From assembly GCA_025350085.1 (NCBI GenBank), contig JANXYI010000022.1, positions 1 through 7,672 on the forward strand: 7,672 nt of DNA, in the 5' to 3' direction. How positions within the stretch are numbered: position 1 is the stretch's first letter; every line of letters starts with the position of its first letter. Shown here in pieces: positions 1-6,003 of this stretch. The notes under the pieces were generated by a model. The model was not told the origin of the DNA, did not search any database, and saw only the letters and a program-made list of their open reading frames with translations. Made by a program: the position numbers and the translations under genes. The DNA comes from Deltaproteobacteria bacterium. Lineage in GTDB: Bacteria > Desulfobacterota > Desulfovibrionia > Desulfovibrionales > Desulfovibrionaceae.

Positions 1-1
1 C

Positions 2-205
2 CAGCGCAGCGCCGCGGCGGCCAACAAGCTGATCGAGGCTGGCTTCACCAACGTTTACAGCATGGTCGACGGGTTCGAGGGCGAAAAGGTGGCCGACAAG
101 GCCAGCCCGGACCTCGGCCATCGCGTGCATGACGGCTGGCGCAACTCCAGGAACCCCTGGACCCAGGATCTGGACGAGAAGCTGGTGTACCTGCCGACCA
201 ACTAG
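2..205 (+). CDS. Rhodanese-like domain protein, C-terminal part (5' end outside window)
   Basis: The frame is open from the left edge to a TAG at 203-205 and shows the last 67 residues. It begins QRSAAAANKL, which fits the end of a rhodanese active-site loop (C-x-x-G-x-R-S) followed by its helix. Then come GFTNVYSMVDGFEG, the usual last strand and turn of a rhodanese fold, and a tail with GHRVHDGWRNS and LDEKLVYLP. The catalytic cysteine would lie just upstream of the window, so activity cannot be judged. Rhodanese domains transfer sulfane sulfur or act as sulfur or phosphate-binding modules. The tail after the fold is typical of single-domain rhodanese-like proteins of anaerobic deltaproteobacteria (from memory). 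The gene converges on the lipoprotein gene at 397-837 across a palindrome-rich gap. Domain assignment is fairly sure; substrate and cellular location are unknown. Confidence 0.8.
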   Translation, partial: QRSAAAANKLIEAGFTNVYSMVDGFEGEKVADKASPDLGHRVHDGWRNSRNPWTQDLDEKLVYLPTN

Positions 206-225
206 CGACGACGGGGGCGGAATAG

Positions 226-271
226 GCCTCCGGCGGCCAAGGGGCCCCTTCGGGGTTTATTGGCCCCGTGG
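226..271 (+). repeat. Degenerate REP-like element downstream of the rhodanese gene
   Basis: It starts with GCCTCCGGCGGCC (226-238), the same 13-mer found at 2378-2390, 5498-5510 and, inverted, at 2513-2525. An imperfect stem follows: CCAAGGGGCC (237-246) pairs with GGCCCCGTGG (262-271) with one mismatch. An internal CCCC-TTC-GGGG hairpin (245-255) is followed by TTTAT, which could help terminate the rhodanese transcript. The intact copies flanking uvrA have a short loop instead. Confidence 0.6.
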
Positions 272-303
272 AACCCCCGTATGCTTTCCCATGACCACAC
301 AAA

Positions 304-346
304 CCGAAAGGGCTGGCTCAGGTTCCTCCTGAGCCAGCCCTTTCGG
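304..346. terminator. Long perfect hairpin between convergent genes, probable bidirectional terminator
   Basis: Arms 304-322 and 328-346 form a perfect 19-bp stem with loop TTCCT (323-327). It lies between the 3' ends of the rhodanese gene (+) and the lipoprotein gene (-), where a shared terminator is expected. Neither strand has a clear T-run after the stem, so classical intrinsic termination is uncertain; it may instead act as a 3'-end stabiliser. It is closely related to the hairpin at 2435-2479: same loop, with three compensatory pair changes. Confidence 0.65.
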
Positions 347-361
347 CGCGAGTGGGGGGCT

Positions 362-380
362 GGGGGGCCTCAGGCCCCCC
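362..380. repeat. Palindrome with GGCCTCAGGCC core
   Basis: Arms GGGGGGCC (362-369) and GGCCCCCC (373-380) with loop TCA give an 8-bp, very GC-rich stem. Its centre, GGCCTCAGGCC, is identical to the centre of the REP-like element after uvrA (2492-2514). The A7 run just 3' on the + strand (382-388) reads as T7 on the minus strand, but there it precedes the hairpin, so it is not a canonical terminator for the lipoprotein gene. Confidence 0.55.
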
Positions 381-396
381 GAAAAAAATATTCCCC

Positions 397-837
397 CTAC
401 TTCGGCACCTCGAAGTACATCTTGTCGTCCCGGCGCTCGACCTTGAGGCACAGCAGGCGCCGCGCGTCGCCCTTGTCCGTGCGGAGGGTGACGTAGAGGG
501 TGAGTCCGGTGGTTCCCGCGGCCTCGGACTCGATGTCCTTGGCTCCGGCCGTGGGCCGGAAGGCCAGGGCGTACCCCGTGTCGCCGACCATGCCGCCGGT
601 GACGACCTTGCCTCCGGAGTACACGTCCACCTGGAACGCCGATCCCTTCTTGAACTGAAGTTCCTGGCGGTAGCCCGGATACAGGCCCCAGCGCGGCGAC
701 GGGTCCATGCTGACCCAGGTCACGTCCACGCGCTCGAGTCTGGGCTCTCCGCTGCAGGCGGCCAGGACCAGCACGGCGGCAGCGGCCAGGGCCAAGGGCA
801 CAGCGGTCCGAGCGAAGATGGTCCGGAAGCAGCGCAT
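397..837 (-). CDS. Small secreted lipoprotein of unknown function
   Basis: The product is 146 residues. The N-terminus is a lipoprotein signal peptide: basic MRCFRTIFAR, a hydrophobic stretch (about residues 12-26) and lipobox L-A-A-C with Cys28 as the lipidated residue. Ser29 at +2 would favour outer-membrane sorting by the E. coli rule (inference). The start is fixed by a strong AGGAGG (844-849, minus sense) six bases before ATG; longer in-frame starts would run into the divergent gene and lack the signal. The mature part is about 118 residues with alternating polar and hydrophobic segments, such as ELQFKKGSAFQVDVYSGG and GLTLYVTLRT, suggesting a small beta-rich domain. I do not recognise the family. 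It is divergent from the LpxR-like gene with 112 bp between starts, so shared regulation of two envelope proteins is possible but unproven. Confidence 0.8.
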   Translation of the reverse strand: MRCFRTIFARTAVPLALAAAAVLVLAACSGEPRLERVDVTWVSMDPSPRWGLYPGYRQELQFKKGSAFQVDVYSGGKVVTGGMVGDTGYALAFRPTAGAKDIESEAAGTTGLTLYVTLRTDKGDARRLLCLKVERRDDKMYFEVPK

Positions 838-843
838 GGAGGG

Positions 844-849
844 CCTCCT
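844..849 (-). promoter_or_regulatory. Shine-Dalgarno site of the lipoprotein gene
   Basis: AGGAGG on the minus strand, six bases from the ATG at 837. It decides the start among several in-frame upstream codons. Confidence 0.8.
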
Positions 850-949
850 CGGGCTTGGTGGGGACGGTTGGCCCTTCCTAACAGGCCCGGCGCGGCTTGA
901 ACAGTCCCCGGCCTTGACAGGCCACAGCGGCGGGGGCACACCAGGGACC

Positions 950-2026
950 ATGCCTCTCCGCTTCCGTACCGCACTTGCCCTGGCCTGCGCAGCCTTGGTC
1001 CTTTTGACGTTGGCCCGGCCTGGGCTCTGCGCCGAGGCCAGCCCATCGGCCGGCAACGCCACGGCCAAGACCGGCTCCACCCTCATCCTGACCGAGGAGA
1101 ACGACTTCTTCGCGGGCACGGACGAGCACTACACCAACGGCATCAAGCTCACCTGGATCTCCGGCGACCTCAAGAAATACGCCGAGGACGAGCGCCTGCC
1201 GGGCTTTGTCCTGCCCTACCTTGAGCGCCTGCCCTTTGTGAACGAGCCGGGCCAGCAGTACAACGTGGCCCTGTCGCTGGGCCAGAACATGTACACCCCG
1301 CACAACACCCAGACCCAGGCCCCGCAGCCAGGCGACCGGCCCTATGCGGGCTGGAGCTACCTGTCCCTGGCCCTGCACGCCAAGACCGCGCAGCAGCTGG
1401 ACAGCTTCGAGACGAGCATCGGCGTGGTGGGGCCCTCGGCCCTGGCTGGCCAGACCCAGAACAACTACCACACCCTCATGGGCTTTCAACGCGCCCAGGG
1501 CTGGCACAACCAGATCCATGACGAGCCGGGGCTGCTGCTCTCCTGGCAGCGGACGCTGCGTGCGAAGCGGGTGGACTTGGGCCGCGACGTGGCCTGGGAT
1601 TTCCTGCCGCACTTCGGGGCCACCCTGGGCAACGTGCTGACCCAGGCCGCGGCCGGGTTCGAGACGCGCCTGGGCTACAACCTGCCCTGGGACTTCGGCA
1701 CCTCGCTCATCCAGCCCGGCGGCGGGGTTTCAGCACCGGCCGACCCGGAAGACCTGCGCCTGCGGCGCGACACCTTTGCCGGGGTGCACCTGTTCTTCGG
1801 GTCCGAGGGCCGGGCCGTGGGCCGCAACATCTTCCTGGACGGCAACACCTGGGAACACAGCCCGAGCGTGCCGAGAAAGCCCTTTGTGGGGGATCTCATG
1901 GCGGGCATCGGCGTGGTGTTCGGGTCAGTCAAACTGACCTACACACACGTCTACAGGACAGAGGAGTACGACGGGCAGAAAGGCCCGCAGATGTTCGGTT
2001 CCGTCAGCCTGGCGGTGACGTTCTAG
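950..2026 (+). CDS. LpxR-family lipid A 3'-O-deacylase-like outer-membrane protein (DUF2219 type)
   Basis: The product is 358 residues. LpxR enzymes are outer-membrane beta-barrels that remove the 3'-linked acyloxyacyl group from lipid A. The signal peptide is MPLRFRT plus a hydrophobic stretch, probably cleaved after Cys27-Ala28. Family signatures are in order: T-E-E-N51-D52-x-F-x-G-T57-D58-x-x-Y-T-N-G near the mature N-terminus (the Asn-Asp pair is catalytic in Salmonella LpxR), D129-R-P-Y-A-G, H174 inside N-Y-H-T-L-M-G (the likely catalytic His), G184-W-H-N-Q and D191-E-P-G. The C-terminus is a terminal strand ending in Phe358, the usual outer-membrane barrel end. The ATG at 950 is chosen because it gives the signal peptide; an earlier in-frame ATG at 707 would overlap the divergent lipoprotein gene. 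The SD is poor (AGGGA only two bases before ATG). All key motifs look intact. Deacylase activity is inferred from the family, and the native substrate is unknown. Confidence 0.85.
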   Translation: MPLRFRTALALACAALVLLTLARPGLCAEASPSAGNATAKTGSTLILTEENDFFAGTDEHYTNGIKLTWISGDLKKYAEDERLPGFVLPYLERLPFVNEPGQQYNVALSLGQNMYTPHNTQTQAPQPGDRPYAGWSYLSLALHAKTAQQLDSFETSIGVVGPSALAGQTQNNYHTLMGFQRAQGWHNQIHDEPGLLLSWQRTLRAKRVDLGRDVAWDFLPHFGATLGNVLTQAAAGFETRLGYNLPWDFGTSLIQPGGGVSAPADPEDLRLRRDTFAGVHLFFGSEGRAVGRNIFLDGNTWEHSPSVPRKPFVGDLMAGIGVVFGSVKLTYTHVYRTEEYDGQKGPQMFGSVSLAVTF

Positions 2027-2073
2027 GACAGGAGAGGCCACCCGCCCGGGCAGCCCCGAAAACCGGGAAAAAC

Positions 2074-2253
2074 CTAGGCCTGCGGCTCCACGGCCTCGCC
2101 CTGGTCCGGCGCGGGCTCGATGGGATTGCCGTACTCGTCAAGCTCCACCGGGCGCGAGGCGTTCTCCTGCTTGCGGCGCAGCTTCTCTTCCTTCTTCTTC
2201 TTCTTGGCCAGCTCCTTGGAGCGCTTCTCGTACTGATAATTTGGCTTTGCCAC
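2074..2253 (-). CDS. Small lysine-rich conserved protein of unknown function
   Basis: The product is 59 residues and begins with GTG at 2253. The start is supported by AAGGA (2260-2264, minus sense) six bases upstream and by the N-terminus M-A-K-P-N-Y-Q-Y-E-K-R. I recognise this as a small proteobacterial family of the form KPNYxxEKRxxELxKKKKxEEK, function unknown to me. The first half is strongly basic, with a K5 run at residues 17-21, and probably helical. The second half is acidic and proline-rich and contains DEYGNPIEP. No cysteines, signal peptide or membrane segment are present. The charge pattern would suit RNA or ribosome contact, but that is speculation. It lies downstream of uvrA on the same strand, separated by 280 bp with two hairpins, so it is probably transcribed on its own. 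It ends 47 bp from the convergent LpxR-like gene. Confidence 0.75.
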   Translation of the reverse strand: MAKPNYQYEKRSKELAKKKKKEEKLRRKQENASRPVELDEYGNPIEPAPDQGEAVEPQA

Positions 2254-2259
2254 GGGCCT

Positions 2260-2264
2260 TCCTT
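2260..2264 (-). promoter_or_regulatory. Shine-Dalgarno site supporting a GTG start
   Basis: AAGGA on the minus strand, six bases from the GTG at 2253. It supports the short 59-residue reading over the much longer open frame through the intergenic repeats. Confidence 0.65.
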
Positions 2265-2377
2265 TGCAATGGGTTGAGGGGGCGCATTCAGCGTCTCGGC
2301 AATTGCTGTTATCCTTTCCCGCTGCCCCTGGCAACGCCTTTGCACCAGGAGCCCCGGAATCGCCCCTGCGCCGCCAG

Positions 2378-2390
2378 GCCTCCGGCGGCC
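2378..2390 (+). repeat. Partial REP-like copy, GCCTCCGGCGGCC
   Basis: Exact match to the 13-mer at 226-238 and 5498-5510, followed by GGGCCCC. GCCGCC at 2370-2375 can pair with GGCGGC at 2384-2389. It lies 45 bp before the 2435-2479 hairpin, in the same order as the 226 copy and the 304 hairpin. Confidence 0.55.
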
Positions 2391-2434
2391 GGGCCCCCTC
2401 GTCTGGCCTGGCTCGTTGCCCAGGGACCACCAAA

Positions 2435-2479
2435 GCCGAACGGGCTGTTTCAGATTCCTCCTGAAACAGCCCGTTCGGC
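2435..2479. terminator. Long perfect hairpin downstream of uvrA, sister of the 304-346 hairpin
   Basis: Arms 2435-2453 and 2461-2479 form a perfect 19-bp stem around an apex that contains TTCCT (2455-2459). On the minus strand it is the second hairpin after the uvrA stop and may back up termination. No strong T-run follows in either direction. The sequence is homologous to the hairpin at 304-346, with compensatory substitutions. Confidence 0.6.
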
Positions 2480-2482
2480 GTC

Positions 2483-2525
2483 ATGGGGATTCCAAAGGGC
2501 CTCAGGCCCTTTGGCCGCCGGAGGC
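2483..2525 (-). repeat. REP-like element just after uvrA, possible uvrA terminator
   Basis: In minus-strand sense it reads GCCTCCGGCGGCC, then a 10-bp stem (arms 2505-2514 and 2492-2501, loop of 3), then GGAATCCCCAT. It begins 8 bases after the uvrA stop, where a terminator or mRNA 3'-end stabiliser is expected. Apart from the loop, it is identical to the element at 5498-5541 in opposite orientation. Confidence 0.7.
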
Positions 2526-2533
2526 ATCTTCTC

Positions 2534-5440
2534 TTACTTGGCCTCGTCGCCCAGGAAGCGGCCGGTGACGGACTCGGGGTTCTGCATGATGGCCTCGGGC
2601 GTGCCCTGGGCCACGATCTGGCCGCCGGACTCGCCGCCGCCGGGGCCGAGGTCAAAGACGTAGTCGGACGCCAGGACCACATCGGCGTTGTGTTCGATGA
2701 CGATGACCGAGGCGCCCTTGTCCACCAGGCGGTGCAGCACGCGGATGAGCTTGCCGACCTCGTGCATATGCAGGCCGGTGGTGGGCTCGTCCAGGATGTA
2801 CAGGGCGCCGGGCAGGTTGCGCTTGCCGAGCTCGCGCGAGATCTTGATGCGCTGGGCCTCGCCGCCGGAGAGCGTGGTGGCGGGCTGGCCCAGGCGCAGG
2901 TAGGACAGGCCCACCTGTTCGAGGACCTCCAGGCGGCGCGCGAGGGCGGTGTGCGCGCTGAAGAACTCACGCGCCTCGGCCACGGTCAACTCCAGCACCT
3001 CGGCGATGTTCTTGCCCTTGTGGCACACCTCGAGGGTCTGGGCGTTGTAGCGGCTTCCCTTGCAGACGTCGCAGGTGACATAGACATCGGGCAGAAAGTG
3101 CATCTCCACGCGGATCTGGCCGTCGCCCTGGCAGGCCTCGCAGCGGCCACCCTTGACGTTGAAGCTGAAGCGGCCGGGCGCATAGCCGCGCACCCGGGCG
3201 TCCTTGGTGGCCGCGAAGATGCCCCGGATCTCGTCAAAGGCCTTGGTGTAGGTGGCCGGGTTGGAGCGCGGGGTGCGGCCGATGGGCGTCTGGTCGATGG
3301 CCACGATCTTCTCCACCGACGCGGCGCCCACAAAGCCGCTCACCGGCCCGGGCTGGTCGACCTTGATGCCCTGGGACAGGGCCAGGTGCTTGTACAGGGT
3401 GTCGACCACCAGCGAGCTTTTCCCTGAGCCGGACACGCCGGTGAAGCAGACCAGCACGCCGAGCGGGATGTCCAGGTCCAGGCCCTTCAGGTTGTTGGCG
3501 GTTGCCCCGCGGATGCCCAGGTGCGTGAACCCGCCTATGGCCACGGGCAGGCGCCGGGTCTCGGGCCGCTCGATGCGCAAATCGCCGCGCAGATACTTGG
3601 CTGTGAGCGACTGGCTGGTGTTCAGGAGCTCGTCCACGCTGCCCTGGAACTCGATGCGCCCGCCCAGCTCGCCCGAGCCCGGGCCCAGCTCGATGACGTG
3701 GTCGGCCGAGAGGATGGTCGGCTCGTCATGTTCGACCACGAGCACCGTGTTGCCGCGCGCCTGCAGGCTGCGCAGGGTGCGCAGGAGCCGCTCGTTGTCG
3801 CGCGGGTGCAGGCCGATGCTGGGCTCATCGAGAACGTAAGTCACGCCCACCAGCCCGGAGCCCAGTTGGCTGGCCAGGCGGATGCGCTGGGCCTCGCCGC
3901 CGGAGAGCGTGCCCATGTTGCGCGCCAGCGAGATGTAGTCCAGGCCCACGCCCTTCATGAAGCCCAGGCGGTGCGTCAGTTCCTTCAAGAGCGGCCCGGC
4001 GATCTGCGCATCATGCCCGGCGAAGTCCTGGGCAGACAGCCAGTCCAGGGCGCGAGCGATGGACAGGGTGCAGAAGTCGTGGATGGACAGGCCGCCCTCG
4101 GCTGCCGTGGGCTTGGCCGGCACGCGCACGGCCAGGGCCTCGGGCTTGAGGCGCGCGCCCAGGCAGGCCGGGCAGGGGCGGCTCTGGCGATAGCGCGAGA
4201 GCTCGTCGCGCCAGATGGGCCCGAGGTTCATGCCTTCTTCGAGCAGCGGCACCACGCCCGGCCAATCCGAAGCTCCGTCGCCCTCGACGAGCGCGGTGCG
4301 CGCAGCCTCGGACAGCTCGCCCAGCGGGGTCGTGAGCGTGAAGCCGTGGCGCTTGCCCAGGCGCCTGAGCGCGTCCTCGTGCCGGGCGAACAGGCGCTGG
4401 TTGCGCCAGGGCAGGATGCCGCCTTCGCGCAGCGACAGGCCCTTGTTCGGCACGAGCAGGTCGAACTCGAAATAGTCCACGCTGCCCAGGCCCGAGCATT
4501 CCGGGCAGGCGCCCTGCGGGCTGTTGAAGGAGAACAGCTGCGGGGTCAGCTTGGGCATGGACAGGCCGCAGTCCGCGCAGGTGCTGGAGGTGCTGAAGAA
4601 GCGGTCCGTCGGCTTCGCCGCGTTTTTGGCCTTCTTGCCCTGCGTCGCCGGGCCATGCCCGCTGACGCCAAGCTCGCTCACGATGACACTGCCCTGGCCA
4701 TGGCGCAGAGCCAGCTCCAGGGAGTCGCCCAGGCGCGGGCGCAGATCGGGCTTGAGCGCCAGGCGATCCACCACCAGCTCGATGGTGTGCTTTTTGAGCT
4801 TGTCCAGGTCCGGGACCTCTTCCAGAGTGTGCACCTCGCCGTTCACGCGCACACGGGCAAAGCCCTCCTTGCGCAGGCGGGCGAAGAGCTCCTTGTGCGT
4901 GCCCTTCTGGTGCTCCACGAGCGGGGACAAAAGCAGGATACGCGTGCCTTCGGGCATGGCCATGATGCTGGCCGCGATCTCGTCGCTGGTCTGCGCCGCA
5001 ATGGGCTTGTGGCACTGCGGGCAGAAATAGGTGCCCAGCCGGGCGTAGAACACGCGCAGGAAGTCGTAGACCTCGGTGACCGTGCCAACGGTGGAGCGCG
5101 GGTTCTTGGTGGCGGTCTGCTGCTCCAGGCTGATGGCCGGCGACAGGCCCTCGACCTTGTCCACCTGGGGCTTGTCCATCTGCGGCAGGAATTGTCTGGC
5201 GTAGGCCGAGAGGGACTCCACGTAGCGGCGCTGGCCCTCGGCGTAGACGATGTCAAAGGCCAGGGTGCTCTTGCCCGAGCCGCTCGGCCCGCAAACCACA
5301 ACCAGCTGCTCGCGCGGGATGTCGAGCGTCAGGTCCTTCAGGTTGTGGTGCCGGGCGCCTTCGATGTGGATAACGCCGCGCGGGGCAGGCGGGGTGGGTG
5401 TGTCTATCTTTTTGGGCTTTTGGGGCGATGTTTTTGGCAT
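2534..5440 (-). CDS. uvrA: UvrABC excinuclease subunit A
   Basis: Complete at 968 residues (E. coli about 940). UvrA is the cytoplasmic, dimeric ABC ATPase that finds bulky DNA lesions and loads UvrB for nucleotide excision repair. ABC half 1: Walker A G51-P-S-G-S-G-K-S-T, signature L512-S-G-G-E-A-Q-R and Walker B Y-V-L-D-E-P (535-540). ABC half 2: Walker A G668-V-S-G-S-G-K-S-S, signature L857-S-G-G-E-A-Q-R and Walker B Y-I-L-D-E-P (881-886). Zinc-binding pairs are C140/C143 with C423/C426, C288/C291 with C312/C315, and C767/C770 with C790/C793. All nucleotide and zinc residues appear intact. The first 20 residues form a Lys/Pro-rich tail before the conserved I-H-I-E-G-A-R start of the fold. 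The ATG at 5440 is the first possible start, with an in-frame TAA shortly upstream. I see no good SD and no recognisable SOS box. It appears monocistronic and is flanked by inverted REP-like copies. Confidence 0.98.
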   Translation of the reverse strand: MPKTSPQKPKKIDTPTPPAPRGVIHIEGARHHNLKDLTLDIPREQLVVVCGPSGSGKSTLAFDIVYAEGQRRYVESLSAYARQFLPQMDKPQVDKVEGLSPAISLEQQTATKNPRSTVGTVTEVYDFLRVFYARLGTYFCPQCHKPIAAQTSDEIAASIMAMPEGTRILLLSPLVEHQKGTHKELFARLRKEGFARVRVNGEVHTLEEVPDLDKLKKHTIELVVDRLALKPDLRPRLGDSLELALRHGQGSVIVSELGVSGHGPATQGKKAKNAAKPTDRFFSTSSTCADCGLSMPKLTPQLFSFNSPQGACPECSGLGSVDYFEFDLLVPNKGLSLREGGILPWRNQRLFARHEDALRRLGKRHGFTLTTPLGELSEAARTALVEGDGASDWPGVVPLLEEGMNLGPIWRDELSRYRQSRPCPACLGARLKPEALAVRVPAKPTAAEGGLSIHDFCTLSIARALDWLSAQDFAGHDAQIAGPLLKELTHRLGFMKGVGLDYISLARNMGTLSGGEAQRIRLASQLGSGLVGVTYVLDEPSIGLHPRDNERLLRTLRSLQARGNTVLVVEHDEPTILSADHVIELGPGSGELGGRIEFQGSVDELLNTSQSLTAKYLRGDLRIERPETRRLPVAIGGFTHLGIRGATANNLKGLDLDIPLGVLVCFTGVSGSGKSSLVVDTLYKHLALSQGIKVDQPGPVSGFVGAASVEKIVAIDQTPIGRTPRSNPATYTKAFDEIRGIFAATKDARVRGYAPGRFSFNVKGGRCEACQGDGQIRVEMHFLPDVYVTCDVCKGSRYNAQTLEVCHKGKNIAEVLELTVAEAREFFSAHTALARRLEVLEQVGLSYLRLGQPATTLSGGEAQRIKISRELGKRNLPGALYILDEPTTGLHMHEVGKLIRVLHRLVDKGASVIVIEHNADVVLASDYVFDLGPGGGESGGQIVAQGTPEAIMQNPESVTGRFLGDEAK

Positions 5441-5497
5441 CCACGGGATTTAAGCATCGGCGGGGCGATGGCAAGGGGGGAGGTGAGGGGGAGAATA

Positions 5498-5541
5498 GCC
5501 TCCGGCGGCCAAAGGGCCTCAAGGCCCTTTGGAATCCCCAT
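5498..5541 (+). repeat. REP-like element upstream of uvrA
   Basis: It consists of GCCTCCGGCGGCC (5498-5510), a 10-bp stem (arms CCAAAGGGCC 5509-5518 and GGCCCTTTGG 5523-5532, loop TCAA) and GGAATCCCCAT. It lies 42 bp downstream of the stop of the minus-strand gene at 5584-5991 and 57 bp upstream of uvrA. It may end the peptidase operon transcript before uvrA. It is the inverted partner of 2483-2525. Confidence 0.7.
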
Positions 5542-5583
5542 AAGGGAAACGGACCATGGTGGCGTTGGCTTGCATCCTGAGCT

Positions 5584-5991
5584 TCATTTCATAATGGTCA
5601 TGTGGATATGATCCCAGTGCGCGTCCACTTCTTCCTTCGTCGCCTCGCGGATGATCTCCCGAGTTTCTGTGTCCCTGTGGAAGCCACCGAGGGGGCTATA
5701 AAACAGCTCCACCTCACGGTTGCTGCGGGCCGAAGCTTCAACCTCGCGAAGAAGTTTCCGCATTGCCTCCCGCTTGGCTTTCCGTGCGGTGGGATCGACA
5801 GCCAGACGCACCGGCATCTTGTTCACCTCATTGAAGTCCACGGCGCGGCCCTCGGCATGGGCGGCGTTTTCCTCTGCGCTCTCCGGCTCAGTTTCCGCAG
5901 CGTGGTAAGTGATCTTCACCCGTTGGGAGTACGCTTCGGTTGGCGGTCCAATCAAAAGAGTAGTGACAATAAGCAGGAGAAGGATGCGCAT
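5584..5991 (-). CDS. Exported M15/hedgehog-like peptidase-fold protein, short paralogue
   Basis: The product is 135 residues. The N-terminus MRILLLLIVTTLLIG is a signal peptide or anchor, probably cleaved near residues 20-22. Residues 45-52 read H-A-E-G-R-A-V-D, and the C-terminus has D127-H128-I-H130-M-T. H45, D52 and H128 or H130 match the spacing logic of zinc ligands in the M15/hedgehog DD-peptidase superfamily (H-x6-D ... H-x-H). It is paralogous to the upstream gene product: 29 of the first 60 residues from the shared H are identical without gaps. Unlike that protein it lacks the S-G-Y-R motif, having an acidic segment (ETEPESAEE) instead, so catalysis may be altered. AGGAG (5998-6002, minus sense) six bases before the ATG supports the start. 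The gene begins 12 bp after the upstream stop, so the two are co-transcribed. GC is about 57 %, below uvrA. A peptidoglycan substrate is an inference. Confidence 0.6.
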   Translation of the reverse strand: MRILLLLIVTTLLIGPPTEAYSQRVKITYHAAETEPESAEENAAHAEGRAVDFNEVNKMPVRLAVDPTARKAKREAMRKLLREVEASARSNREVELFYSPLGGFHRDTETREIIREATKEEVDAHWDHIHMTIMK

Positions 5992-6003
5992 CAGGTTCTC
6001 CTG

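Noticed and set aside
914..942. TTGACA at 914-919 as the -35 of the LpxR-like gene
   Set aside because: The hexamer is perfect, but no -10-like sequence lies at the expected distance; the downstream DNA is GC-rich.
707..949. Upstream ATG extending the LpxR-like gene by 81 codons
   Set aside because: It would overlap the divergent lipoprotein gene and bury the signal peptide inside the protein.
2027..2073. CCCG-AAAAC-CGGG and GCCCGGGC palindromes between convergent genes as a terminator
   Set aside because: Stems are only 4 bp and no T-run lies in the right place on either strand, so I could not support a terminator call.
2254..2970. Long minus-strand open frame continuing upstream of the small lysine-rich gene into uvrA
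   Set aside because: It runs through the hairpins and REP-like copies and overlaps uvrA out of frame. The GTG at 2253 with its SD and the recognisable N-terminus give the real gene.
5441..5583. SOS (LexA) box upstream of uvrA
   Set aside because: I looked for a CTGT...ACAG or CGAAC-type palindrome and found none; the only palindrome there is the REP-like element.
3521..5611. Very long open frame (696 codons) on the + strand opposite uvrA
   Set aside because: It is a shadow of uvrA caused by high GC at codon third positions. It has no recognisable domain, is Ala/Gly/Arg/Gln-rich, and uvrA fully explains the region.
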